Assembly: GCA_039566865.1 (NCBI GenBank)
Contig: CM076955.1
Location: 22,655,001-22,719,000 of the forward strand
Source: Aurelia coerulea
Taxonomy: Eukaryota > Cnidaria > Scyphozoa > Semaeostomeae > Ulmaridae
Length of the DNA: 64,000 nucleotides
Direction: 5' to 3'
The notes under the pieces are model-generated. The model saw only the letters and a program-made list of their open reading frames with translations, was not told the origin of the DNA and made no database searches. Below, piece after piece: positions 1 through 12,334 of the stretch (position 1 is the first letter of the stretch; every line of letters starts with the position of its first letter). Position numbers and translations under genes: made by a program.

Positions 1-447
1 ATATAAGATTGCTTTATTTGTCAAAATTCCATCGCAAAGAATAGCGTCCCTTCCGAAAGGACTGGTTACTGCGACTAGGAGGAGAAAACAAGTTGCGAAG
101 GAGCTATTATTTGATTTCAATCTTTTTAAAGCCTCGTTTCAAGATATCGCAAACGAGTTTAAGAAAAGCGCGCGAAAATAATTCGTTCCGCAAAAAGATA
201 TGGTCGAACAGGCTTGTGTTTTTACACTGGCTGATTTCATATGATGTTCTGAAGAAATTGTACTTATCAAGCCATTCATCTATGACAGCATCATGCAGCT
301 TACTTGAAATATTGGATTTGTTGCTTCTTGTTCGTCAATTTTACTGAAAAAGATGCTTGGATCAGGTTGTTAGGCCATTTATTTCTGAAGAAGACAACAA
401 CAACACAGCGAACCAACGAAACAATCACCAACCACGCTAGTGAAGAG
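1..447. other. 5' flank of CHTF18
   Basis: No gene is recognisable in this stretch. Short open frames are present but resemble nothing and have no splice context. The last tens of bases before the ATG at 448 are probably the 5' untranslated region of CHTF18. Confidence 0.5.
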
Positions 448-3400
448 ATGGATGACTTTGAATTACCATTGCCTGGTGAATATGATGACATAAGTCGGTA
501 TGAAGATGAATATGCTGATGATTTTGATGCATTAAATGATTTTGAAGGTGAGTTGGGAAGGAAGGACAAGGATCAAAAAGTCAAAACACACATTTATTAT
601 CAAAACAAAAGGCTAGGCTGAAAAGACCTCTGATGCTGGTCCATTGTGTCACACACAGCATAGGAATCAAATGTTGTACATTGCCGAAGCAAATGGCTCG
701 TGGCCCATTGCCAAAACCTCCAAAGCCTCATTTTGCATTTACGAATCAAACGGCAAATAAGCAAAGATTTTTCTAAATTTTACCTTCCCTTATAAAACGC
801 AACCAGGATAAAATATGCTTGAATCTTCCTGAACTTTGTGAAGAAATCTACTCTACAGGCAACAGGCGTAAGGATATGCAAATTTGGATGCCAGTTAAAT
901 ATCTCCAGGTTTGGCCGAGTTATGGCCTCTCCAATTCACACACAACTGATGAGGCGCTGAACCTTGAACAATAGAAATTCTGGCAGAGAGACAATAGCAA
1001 TAACAATGATGATTGTTGTGAGAGCGACCCTTAAATGCCAAAATCTGCACTTTCAATTGTTCTTGCTGCCAGTTTCTTTTGTTCAAGATTCAATGCCCTA
1101 TGGTTTCTATGCGAACTGAAATAATCTACGAAGGTTTGTTTGCGTATTTCAAGTCATGTGGCAATCCTCTAGGGAAGTTTCTGTATTAAACTACTTTTTG
1201 CATTCATGCCGCAAGTTTTCATGGTGCGAAATAAGTTTTAGAATTCAAAACCGGTTTTATCAAGAGGTTTTATCACCTGACTTGAAGTGGTGCAAACAAG
1301 CTTCGACAAGCCTTAGCCGATTTTGTCTATTGGATGATCATAACTCCACCAAACCTGGAGTTATTTTAACCGCCATCCAAACTTGCTTACCCGAACATCT
1401 GGAGAGTAGATTCTTAAAAAAGATTTGGGAAATTTCCAGCAGTTTTTTATCCTGGTTGCGATCTATAAAGGCAGGAAAATTTTAGAAAAATCTTCACAGG
1501 CTTCTTTTGTCTTCTTCACTCATTTGCCGTCTGATTGGTCCGTGAAAATGAGGCTTTAGAGGTTTCAGCCATGGGCCACGAGCAAAAATGGGCGGAAAAA
1601 TTTGATTCCTATGCTGTCACACCATAGAAACTGCACAACGAGGAAACCAATGAAAATATCTGCTAACCTTGGATACAAGAAAGGGATAGGTCTACTCCCA
1701 AAATTGTACTCACTGTTTGTGTGTGTGAGGAAGTGCAAATTTGATAATTCACTGCCTCCAAAGTCTTGCCTATTATTAGAAACTATTATCTTCTTCCGTG
1801 GATATATTCATAAACAGCTTCTGTATACTCAGATTCCCATAAAAAGATTAATTTGAAAAATGCTTTGGAAATTGCAATCCGTTATTAATATAATCATTTT
1901 ATTTGTTACTGATCCTGTAGAAGATTTCCCTGTGGTGAAATCAAGAGCGTCAAAACTTAGAGAAACAAAGTCTCAAGAAAGTGGAATAAAACATGATAAC
2001 GACGAGCCTAATGCTGCAGGCCCAGAGACAGAAGAGCCATTCCAAGTCCTTCAGTCGGCTAGACAATTTGCAGTTCCAGAATTAGATGATGAAGCTTTCC
2101 TGGAAAGTCTTAGTAAGTTGTGCCCTCCTTCTACAGAACTGCTTTCTTGTAAAAATTTTTTGTGATACCTTGATTCTCAAGATGTTTGTCTTAAATAAAG
2201 TAAAGATGTTTGAGAAATTTTAAAAATTGATTTCTGGATTCCAAAAGACCAGTAAATATCCTCACTTGTTCAGAGTGTAGAGATTTTTTTGCTAGAGTGT
2301 TTCAGCCTTTTTGCACATTTCACAACCAAATTCTTTTCCAGCAATTAAAATTTCAGTGAGAACAAAATGGAAGAAAAAGCATAATTGTATACATTGGGAA
2401 AATCTCCTTTGTCATGTACGAATTATTTTGCAAGGCTTATAACCATTCTCTTGTCTTACAAGAGAAAAATCAAATCCTGCAGTGAAAGAAAATTACATAG
2501 TTATCAAAACTTATGATTGCATTGTGTTACAAAGTTTAGCTGTAATTGGATCTTGTATTCTGCTCTCTTTATTTCTTGAAGTGCCCCAAGAGCCCAAACC
2601 CAAGAGACAGAAAATTGAAGATGAGGATTTCAGTGACACAGAACTTGAAGATATAGAACCTTTACCAGAAGCAACAGTTCCTGTATTACAAAAGTATAAG
2701 AAACCTGTAAAAAGACATGTATACACGAGACCACCATTCGGGAAAGATCATGTAACTGTTACAGATACAGAAGGAAGAAGGGTTTTTGTTCCTGTTGCAA
2801 AGAAAGATGAAGAGGTGAAATTATTTCCTCCATTTTAGGTTTTTATAAATCAATGTTTCCCTCAAAAAGCATGAAAGACCAATAGTGAAAGAACCTGATT
2901 CTCAGATCAGTCATGAACCTAATTCTCAGATCACAGAAATTTCTATTTGACCTGCACAATAAAGATTATGAGAAGCTATGCCAGGTGTGTCAGCCAGCAC
3001 TTATACTGAAGGGCTACGTTCTCCAGTTAAAAATTGAAATATGGGAGGGAATATAGAAATATCAGATGGTCCCTTTTTCTGATCTGAAGAAATTTGTCAG
3101 AGACTGTTCCAATGTCTGGTGTGATAAAGACAGATCAGATAATTTGTAATGACTTTGTTTTCAAGGGATTTTTTAAAATCATTTTACTTTTAACTGATAT
3201 GCTGTACTGTTTAATGATGATTTTTAATGATCGTTAATCATGATCAGCTAAATTTCTTTCATTTTAAGTTCTCGAACAGCGCTGGAAAACTGAAGATAAA
3301 CAAATCAAACCTGTTGGCTGTGCCATTTGATGAGATCAGACAAATTGTTGATGAAAAGGTTTCTCTTTCCTTTTAGTTACAGCTCATATTGAATAATTAT

Positions 3401-6400
3401 ACTTACAGTACAGACCTTGCATACATTTAACATGACCAGAATTCTTTACATTATGCTAAGAATCCTTGAGCCAAAGGAAGACCATGAATTGTTCTAAACA
3501 AGAATTCTTAGGCAGAAGAATGACATTAATGTGTACAAGGCCTGTATTGCATGCCAGCAAGTCTTTTATGGCAGTTCACTGCAATGTCTTTTCAAGTTGT
3601 TTGTTTTGTGCCTTGTCTGCTCAAAGGACCTGGGAGACACCCATTAGGACCTGGGAGACATGAAGTTGAGGAAACCCTCCCTTCTACTGCCACCTCATCC
3701 CAAAGACTTTGACTCTTTTGTTTGAATGAGCAATGATTGCATTTGATAATGATAAGCTAGTAATGCTCGACATTTGTGAAAATCATATGTTTTTAAGATT
3801 TTAAAATTATAGTTTGTTTGCTAGAGTTCATGATCATTTTTGCTCTTTATTTTTATATATTTCAAAGTGGTGCTTTTGAAGTGACCCTTTTTTCACTTCT
3901 GGCTATGTCCTTTTCTTTAATTTAAATATTTTTATTCGTTTTAGCGTCATGCAAATATTATGGATAGAGCTGATGAAATCAGAGCCTTGATCAAAGGGTA
4001 AGCCTCGCTCCTTTAAAAAAATATGACATTTAAACATTGATCGAAGTCAGATAAAAATTTGATCAAAAATTCCATGGATTGGAAAACAAGTCACTGCGTA
4101 TTAGAAAAAAAGTACATTCGAACAAGCTCACACACTCTTTAAAAATGTTTAAGTTACTATTGACAATCCCCTCAGTAAAGATTATTTGCTGCTTGTTTTT
4201 TTATTACTTACAGTGTTTGCATCTCGCCTTTCTACATTTGTTCATTGTTGGTACTTTCTGTTTTCAGTGTTGATGATGACACAGAAGATATTACAGAGAT
4301 GTCAGAAGACCAATCTGAAAACGACCAACCAGAAGTTGCATTGTGGGTTGAAAAATTTACACCAAAGAGATTCACAGAACTTCTGAGTGATGATGTAAGA
4401 TTGTCGATATCCCTTTGCTATAAATGAATAAATAGACAAGTAGATATTCACATTCTTCTTAAAAAAATATTTCTTTGCCAGAAGAAAACTGCGCTCAAGA
4501 TTGAAACATTTTGCCAAATAATATGATGAGTTATTTTTCAAATGAATATAGCTGCAAACGATACTGCGAAATGAAGCAAGAAATGATATGTGCATTTGTT
4601 TAATTTGAGCCAATGATGTGGATTATATTCAAGTTCTAGTATGAATGTAGTTTATATTTAGGGATTTCTCCTTTTGCTTTTTTCACAGGGAATAAATCGT
4701 ATACTTCTGAAGTGGCTAAAATTATGGGATGAGTATGTTTTCGGAAAATCTAAGAAAAAGATGCATAAAATCAAGAAAGAAAACCCAAACCAACAAGAGC
4801 AGCAAAACAAATTTGGAAAGAGAAAACAAATTTGGGATTATGAAGAAGAATTAGATGTTGATCACACTGGAAGGCCTAAATTCAAGATCGCTCTTCTCGC
4901 TGGAAATCCGGGACTTGGCAAAACAACATTGGCACATGTGGTTGCAAACCATGCCGGATACAATCCCGTTGAAATGAATGCTAGTGATGACCGATCAGCA
5001 GAATTGTTTAAAAATAAACTTGAAGCAACAACACAAATGAAAGCATGTATGGGAGATGGAAATAGACCAAATTGTCTTATCATTGATGAGATTGATGGTG
5101 CACCTGTGGTAATAAATTTGTCCTATTATCTAAAATTGCTTGATATAATTCAGTTCAGTTTCATTTAAAATTCAACAACATGCAAAATCCTTTAAAAGCA
5201 ACAATTTTTACTTAGATTAATATCATGACAAGTTGCAGAGGGTGACAAAGATGTTAGTTGTTGATGAAAATTCACCACTGAAGGAGATTGTTTAATGTTA
5301 AAGGGAATGCTGTTTCAGGATTTAGCACCATTGTACCTGATAGCTCTTTCACCATATTTCTACTGAATCTACTTGTAATCATTAGTATTTATTAGCATGT
5401 TTTGAAATATTTTGTTACTTCAATGATCATTAGCTGTCATGTCATTTCTCTCTCAGTGAAATAGTTTCTTTCTCTCGACATTTCTAACTTTTATGACAAC
5501 AAATAATGGTGATCATGTTTTCGTGACACGAAACTTCTCCCCTAATTTGAAGCTTCGAATTATTCATCAATAACGATGATGATATATTTGCTTAAATGTA
5601 TGTTTTACTTCTACAGCAAGCGATCAATATTCTGCTTCAAGCCGTCAAAGAAACGGAAGAATCAACATCAAAGAAGAAAAAGAAATCATTGACAGTAACA
5701 AGGCCGATTATTTGTATCTGCAATGATTTATATGTGCCAGCATTGAGGCAGCTTCGGCAAATTGCATTGACATTGTCTGTTCCGCAAATTACACCTGCGA
5801 GATTGGCTCAAAGATTAGTCGAGGTACTGGCACAATTTCTTTATAATTTTTAGTACTGAATAAAGTGCTCCTAAAACGTTGGCTAATTTGAATTATCGTA
5901 TCACCTGGAATTTAAAACGATTATCTCATATTTTCTTATGACGATGATCTAATGTTTTCAATCTCTGTTTACGCAACGCTAAACCAGTTCGTGTTTGTTT
6001 GTATTTCTGAAAAAGTTATTGAGTGATGCAGAATATATTCTTTCATCTTTGATTCACTTAAAATTACTTTTTGTAGTGTATAACCATGTTCTTGTTTTGT
6101 AGATTTCTCGCAAACAGAAAATGAGAGCTGATATGGCTTGCCTTCTTGCTTTATGTGACAAATCTGAAAATGATATTCGATCATGTATCAATACTCTTCA
6201 AGTAAGCAGCTATGATATTTTCCCTTCATTTTCATCACAAAGAGTCGTGGCAACTGAAAAGATGGTTGCTGGGAAATGTTGAAATTCAAATGTTGAATAT
6301 GTTTGTTTTCAAGAGGCATAGAGCACGTTTTTCTGCTATCTTTGTCGTTTCTCCTTGCTTTTATTTCTAGATATAAATTGATGTTAATGATAGCGAGGTG

Positions 6401-9400
6401 ATTTTACTCTACTTGAAAATTAGAGAAATTTTGGATAAAGCATTTGTGCCAGTATGGAGCACCAAGGCAGAAGAATGAATATCTTGTGCCTTATTTATTT
6501 CTGCATCATTTGTGTGCAATACTATTTTGTTTATTGCAAACAATTTCTACTCACTTCTAACTTTTATTTCTTGCAGTTCGTTTTCAAGAAACATGGTGAA
6601 TTAAAATTACAAAATTTACAAGATATCAGCATTGGACAGAAAGATATTCATAAAGACTTATTTTATGTTTTGAGATCGATTTTCAGACTTCCAAAACCAG
6701 GTCGAAAAGGTTTCGGATTTCTTCAGCAAATGTCTAAAAATTCAACTGGGCCAACGAACCTTGCGTTGTCTCGTCTTCAAAGTGAGATTGGCTCCTCCAA
6801 AGTGCAAACGAGCAATTCAATGAGATTTCACAATATCTTGGATTTAGCATCATCGAATGGAGAGTATGAAAAATTAATCCAAGGTAATATTTCCTTCTGC
6901 TTATTATGAATGTTTAGAAATATCATGAGTGACACATCAGTTAGCCTTCCTCATACAACACTGATTTTTATCAGATATTAGTCAGTGGAAACCATTATTA
7001 ATCAAGCCTTGCTTTTTCATTGACCATAAGAATCGACGCACTAAAGGTAATTTTGAGACCCCCCCCCCCAAATATATTTTCTGTGCTCTCTAGGGTCTTT
7101 ATCAAGGATAATTGTAACCGTTTGATCTTCCATTGCTCCATGAACTCTCTTTAGCTCTCTTGTCTCCTTGAAAACAATCAAAAGTCCTTTACGCGGCATC
7201 AGCATTCCGATTAAAGAATCGCAGCTAATTCGATATATTTCTCTTTCATAGGTCTATTCGATAATTACCTAAACGTCAAATCAAAAGACCCTCATCTTGA
7301 CACAGTAAGTTCAGACATATTATTGTTTTGTTGGCGTTTATTTTCATGTTATTTCTCCTTCTTATCCTTTTTTCGGAAGGAAACAACTTCATTTACTCAT
7401 TACTTTTTTACTGTTTGTAAGCCAATATGCGGAGAGTAAAGATTTGTTGAACATGGTGCCTGAAATGAATTAAAGGTGGAAATTTCGGGGGACTCCTGGA
7501 ACTTGCATTGTTTGCATAGTGCACTTGTTTCCTTACACAGAGTGAAATCATCAAACTGTTGACACTAAATTTGTGTATTTCTTTCTCTGAAGCTACACAG
7601 CAATTTTGAAAGCATCTCAAATTTTGCGATAATTTTTACCAACCTATTTACTATATAATCTCAGCAATCTTCGAAGGTCTCTCTCAAATCTTCTCATTTT
7701 TCCCAAGGTTGTCAATTGCACAAGTTGGTTCCAATTTGCAGATCGCATTGAGACAAAGATTCGTGCAGAACAAAAATTCACATTGATGAAATTTTATCCT
7801 TTTCTTCCTGTTAATTTTCATATGAATCTCGCTGCTGCATTGGCTCCTAAGCTCAGCTACAGTAACAGCGCTATCGAGGTGATTTTTAACCAGATGTTAA
7901 CTTCATCAATTTACGAAATGTCTTTCTTTTCCACATTTTAGTTGGTTCCATTTTCTGCTGTTTAATCAATGTCATCAGAAGAGCTCTTTTCTCTTGACTA
8001 TGTTTAAGTGAATCTGCACATTGAATGCATTTGTTGATTCGTGGAATGTATCTACGTATGTAAAATTTTGCCATACAACTAAATATTAAATGTAATATAA
8101 AAATTTACGAAAAGAAAGAGGGCTATTTACATGTGTACAATATAATAAAAATTAAAATCTAGTATGAAAACATCCCTAGTTTAAAATGGCAGGGATAGCA
8201 TTAAAAGGTCAGTACAACCTTGTTTCCATAATGGTTTCCATAATGGAATTTTTAGAACTATAAGGAATAATTTGCGTCCGCTTGTTAAGACACCTGATCA
8301 TCAAGATCTGCTTTTATTAAAGTAATCAAAATCATGCCTTGTAGCATTTCATGACATTTAACCATTAACTTTTCTTTTTCAGTTCAATACAAAAGTTTCT
8401 CGATCAAAGCAAATCTTAGATGCAGTTGTGAATGACGTCAGACCACATGTAAAGAGAAACGTTGGGAATGTATCTGCCATTTTGGATTTATATCCATACC
8501 TCTACGAAGTCATTCAGCCTTCTTTAAGACCTGTACGTTTATTGTACTTGTTAAGAATTCCTTACTGGCACTTTTCACAGTTCTCTTTCACGAATGAAAT
8601 CTCCTTCGGACTTCAGACCTTGTAGCTATTCAAAAAAGAGTCTGGATCAAGCGATATTTTTATTTTTTTTTAAGGAAAGGTTCGATAGAGTGGCATTGAA
8701 ATGTATACAAATATCGTTCGATTCGGATTCTTTTTTAGGACAGCTGAAAGGTCTCTTATCGTGTTTGACATGTAGGTTTAGATTTAGAAGAAGTTGTCAA
8801 CTCACTTTCAACCTTACAAATATTTTGAACGAAGAAGTTATTATCTGAAATACGAATCTAACACTCTCTTCAAACATTTGAACTTATATTTTGATCTACT
8901 TTTGTTCCCAAATATTCGTTCTGTCTTTCAAACTATTCTATTTTGCTTCATTTTGCAGTTAAAACGTCTTAACGAGAAAGATTGCAACTTTGTAGCTTTT
9001 AAAACGGCTGTCATTCTAAATTATCGTTAAAATAAATGTCAAATTGTTCAACTAACTTTTCTTGTTATAGGTGAATGTTCAGTTGTACAGTCAAAGTGAA
9101 AAGCAACATCTTTTAATGCTGATCTCAACAATGATTTCATACAGCCTATCTTACAACCAAGAAAGAAGCTTTGATGGACAATATACATATATCCTTCAAC
9201 CGTTAGTTATCTTCTGTTTTTTTAATATTTCTCTACATTTTTACCACTCCGAACATTGATGATAAATATTACTAACTTTTCGTATTCAGAGTAAGAAGCT
9301 CTTTTGGAGTTTATTAAGTTTCAAAAGTGGTACCGGGTGCGCCAAAATAAACTATGCACGTTTGGCAGGCCACAATAAATCTTACACAGGTCCGATTTTG

Positions 9401-11976
9401 AAGATTAACGACTTAATCGTTAGCAGAAAGCCTGAATTAGATACTGGGATTTTTGCAAATTTTTTCATTTTCAGTTTTTACTGCTAGAAGTGAGTTTCCT
9501 AAAATTTTAGTTTTCGAAAACACTGAAAGCGATCAAAAAACATCGATTAAGTTTTCTAAAGAATTGACATGAATGGGCAAAGAAAGAACTTGTTCATGGT
9601 GATTTGGGATTTAGAAGTGGACCAATTGTAATCTGCTGTACGAGAATTTGTACTAAACCTCCAAATCCCCCTGAAAACGTTTTCTCTTTGTTCATTCATG
9701 TTGATTCTTTTAAAATTTGATCGACGTTTTTTGATCGTTTTCAATGTTTTCGAAAACGAAGATTTTAAGAAACTCGCTTCTAGCTCTAAAAACTGATAAC
9801 GGAAAAATTTGCAAAAAGTCCTAGAATCTAATTCAGGCCTTTTGCTAACGATTAAGCCATAAATCTTCAAAATCGGTCCAGTGTACGATTTATTGTGGCC
9901 TGCCAAACGTGCATAGTTTATTTTGGCGCACCCGGTAGTAAACATTGTTAACGTCGAATTCGGAAGGAGAGGTGTTCGAGATAGAAATAAAGGGTCTTAT
10001 CTTTTCTTTCCTAACATAAGAAATTCGATACCTTATCGTGCAGTCTTTCTTCAAAAACTTTAAATTATCTTCAAACTGAGCAACTAAAGATTGTTTTGAT
10101 GTAAAAACTTTTTTGATCGGGTCCAAAATTTTTGGCGCTCTCATAAAGTCACAAATGATTGCTGTTGTTGACTGAAATCAATTCTTTAGCAACGTGAACA
10201 ATATCGTTGATAGATATGATTGGTTTTCTGTTAGCTAATCCCATACTTTAGAGTAGCTGCAGTGGCGGACACTTTGCCATATATATTGGGGGGCGAAGCT
10301 ATTGTTTCGGTTAAAAAGCATTGTTTGTTTCTATTGTTTTCAAACAAAATATCTTTGTTCTAGGCAACATTGGGGGGCGATCGCACCCCCTCGCCCCCCA
10401 GGTGTCCACCACTGAGTAGCCGGTCCTCCTGTTTGTTACAGATAGAGCTTTAAATAACAAAAGAATGTTTTCATTTTCACAGGAACATCGAAGAAATCAT
10501 TGCATTTCCAAATTTACCTCAACACAAACACCTGACATATGCTGCAAAACAACTGATTCAAAGGGAGGTGAGAGCTGTCATCTTATTTTTTTAAATTGTT
10601 TTCGAGAACCAACAACTAATCTTGATCACAAGTAGAACTTCTCCATTATTATCTTATTCATTCACTACACATCCTAAGTATGAGTTAACTGAAATCCATT
10701 ACTTGATTTTTGCAGATTGATTTAGAAAAGATGCGAAGAATTGAAAGATCTCTTGGACAATTAGATATTGCCAACGATAAGTAAGCAATTTTTATTCTGG
10801 ATTAACTTTTTCTTCTTCTCAAATTCACTTTCATCTGTTGTTTATTTAATTGGCATTTTAAAAGTTTGTCCCTTCATCAACAGACATTCATATGCTGTAC
10901 ACATGCAACATCATCATTAAGAACCATCAAGGATAAAATCCGTTCATAAAATGATCTTGAGATATTTTCCTTCATATGTTTGTTTGTAAATACTGCTTTC
11001 TTATCAGGTCAAAATCAAAGCAACATAGCGGTAAAGGAGGTGAAACTTTTAACATTGAAAGGATACAGCCATTGAAGGTGAAACCACTTAAGACAAAGGT
11101 CAGTGTAGGGTAGTCTGTCATTTTTATGGCCATGAAATGGGGCACATACTGCCTTTAAATAATTCAATGTAAAGTGCTGCATAGAAAATCAAATTAGTTT
11201 GCCACAGGCTTTTGTCTCATCTGTTTGCCGCTTCTTATAATCCGTTATCATTGCTTTTAAAATGGTGCTCCAAAAACCTCATTCCTTGTTTCTTAATGTG
11301 AATTTATTATTCATTGTCTGCATTCTATTATTGTTTTAAGGAGCAACATGGCGTTTAGTTTTCTTTCATTAGTAAAGATGCAAAAAGGGAGAGGAAATGA
11401 TTTTCAAGGTATTAAGTTTGTGGTTGAATCCCTATCAAACTGCAAAGCATCCTCTTGTATCCAAGGCCATCCTATACACCTTTCAAAGTTTTTGTGAAAT
11501 TGTCTAAATAATTATCGTTTTTCTTGGCAGCCTGTGTTAGATTTCTTTGGAAGAGTTATTGAGCCACAAAAAGAAACAGGTAAGCGCATCTATCATTTTA
11601 CCATTCAATGAAGCCATGAAATTTTTTTTGTTGGCATCTTAAAATCTTAAATGTCTGTCTTTCTTCAAATTGGCATTATCTCCTATCTTAGTTCAATCTT
11701 CGGGACCATTTCATACAGCAAGAGAACTATTTATTTCAGCTGTCATATGCTGGTTGACACATCATATTTTACAGAAGATTTTGTGCATCATTTTTGCTTG
11801 TTTTGGTTTCTTCATTTGCTCCTTTCTCTTGCAGAATCCAATTTTTCTTTTTCTTCATTTTAGAGCGAAATTCAAACAGAATTCCTTCCATTATAAACAC
11901 AGAGATTTGGTTTAAATTCAATGAGGGTTATACTAATGCAGTAAGAAGAACAGTAAAGGTGCAAGATTTCTTATAA
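448..11976 (+). CDS. CHTF18: CTF18-RFC clamp-loader large subunit
   Basis: Nineteen exons: 448-547, 1921-2112, 2582-2814, 3269-3358, 3945-3997, 4268-4394, 4689-5108, 5617-5823, 6103-6201, 6577-6883, 7252-7304, 7708-7878, 8383-8532, 9071-9201, 10483-10567, 10716-10780, 11008-11098, 11531-11579 and 11864-11976. Phases agree throughout and give 911 aa; the human protein is about 975. In the family this AAA+ ATPase, with RFC2-5, DCC1 and CTF8, loads PCNA in the nucleus and supports sister-chromatid cohesion. An acidic N-terminus (MDDFELPLPGEYDD) precedes the linker LLKWLKLWDEYVFG. Walker A is GNPGLGKTT (about 337-345), EMNASDDRS follows, and Walker B is IIDEIDGAP (about 396-404). RPIICICND and a SCINTLQ sensor-type region come next. 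The C-terminal part keeps the DCC1/CTF8-binding features LDFFGRV and FKFNEGYTNAVRR. Walker A has Asn where clamp loaders usually have Pro. Many introns carry MITEs. Identity is very secure; individual borders are inferred. Confidence 0.95.
640..1630. mobile_element. Foldback element in CHTF18 intron 1
   Basis: The left arm (about 644-940) and right arm (about 1335-1627) are diverged inverted copies. The left shows CAGCATAGGAATCAAAT, GCTCGTGGCCCAT, AAGCCTCATTTT and CGCAACCAGGATAAAA in order, and the reverse complement of the right shows the same series. The interior of about 400 bp has no transposase-like frame. This is a non-autonomous foldback element; I could not define a clean target duplication. 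Confidence 0.75.
8626..8690 (+). repeat. Dispersed intronic repeat, copy 1
   Basis: The segment AAAAGAGTCTGGATCAAGCG followed by ATATTTTTAT resembles segments at about 24659-24705 and 60719-60790. This copy lies in CHTF18 intron 13. It is a short fragment of an unidentified interspersed repeat. Confidence 0.4.
9333..9935. mobile_element. Palindromic MITE with TA target duplication
   Basis: CCGGGTGCGCCAAAATAAAC opens the element and its reverse complement closes it. TA lies immediately outside both ends (9331-9332 and 9936-9937). The inverted match continues with divergence almost to the centre near 9635, so the 603 bp form one large imperfect hairpin with no transposase. A TA duplication fits mobilisation by a Tc1/mariner-type enzyme (inference). 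It sits in CHTF18 intron 14. Confidence 0.85.
10260..10414. mobile_element. 155-bp hAT-like MITE
   Basis: It begins CAGTGGCGGACAC and ends GTGTCCACCACTG. The flanks AGTAGCTG (10252-10259) and AGTAGCCG (10415-10422) are an 8-bp duplication with one mismatch. An 8-bp duplication with CAG...CTG termini is typical of hAT elements. The interior has G-rich and C-rich runs. It sits in CHTF18 intron 14. Confidence 0.8.
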
Positions 11977-12334
11977 TTAAATTTCCATTATAACTGATAC
12001 AAACATGTAAGTTTTGTGGGAATCCTATTTTGTAAATTGGTGATTATACAAATATGTTTGTATCAATCTTGCTATTACACAGAGTGATCATTATCAACCA
12101 AAGATCTTGGCAATGAATAACCCTGGTGGACTAAATTAACTGGCTTGCTATTTGCTTTACTTCATTTCAGTCTTTATAAGTTTGAGCAGCCTGTGATATA
12201 GCACAAGGATCCTAGTAACCCGTCTCCATGTCTTGTAACCTCCTATCTCCAAATTTTCAATCAATGATATCTCTTGTACTCAACTGATCATAAAGTTATT
12301 TCAAGAATTCCATCTGTCAAAAACCAATTAATTG
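11977..12334. other. Convergent spacer between CHTF18 and POP7
   Basis: The 3' ends of CHTF18 (+) and POP7 (-) face each other across 358 bp. It should hold both 3' untranslated regions. I see no further gene or strong repeat. Confidence 0.6.

Noticed and set aside
8959..9030. Possible extra CHTF18 exon between exons 13 and 14
   Set aside because: It lacks a usable donor, and CTF18 relatives run directly from the LRP end of exon 13 into the QLYS segment of exon 14.
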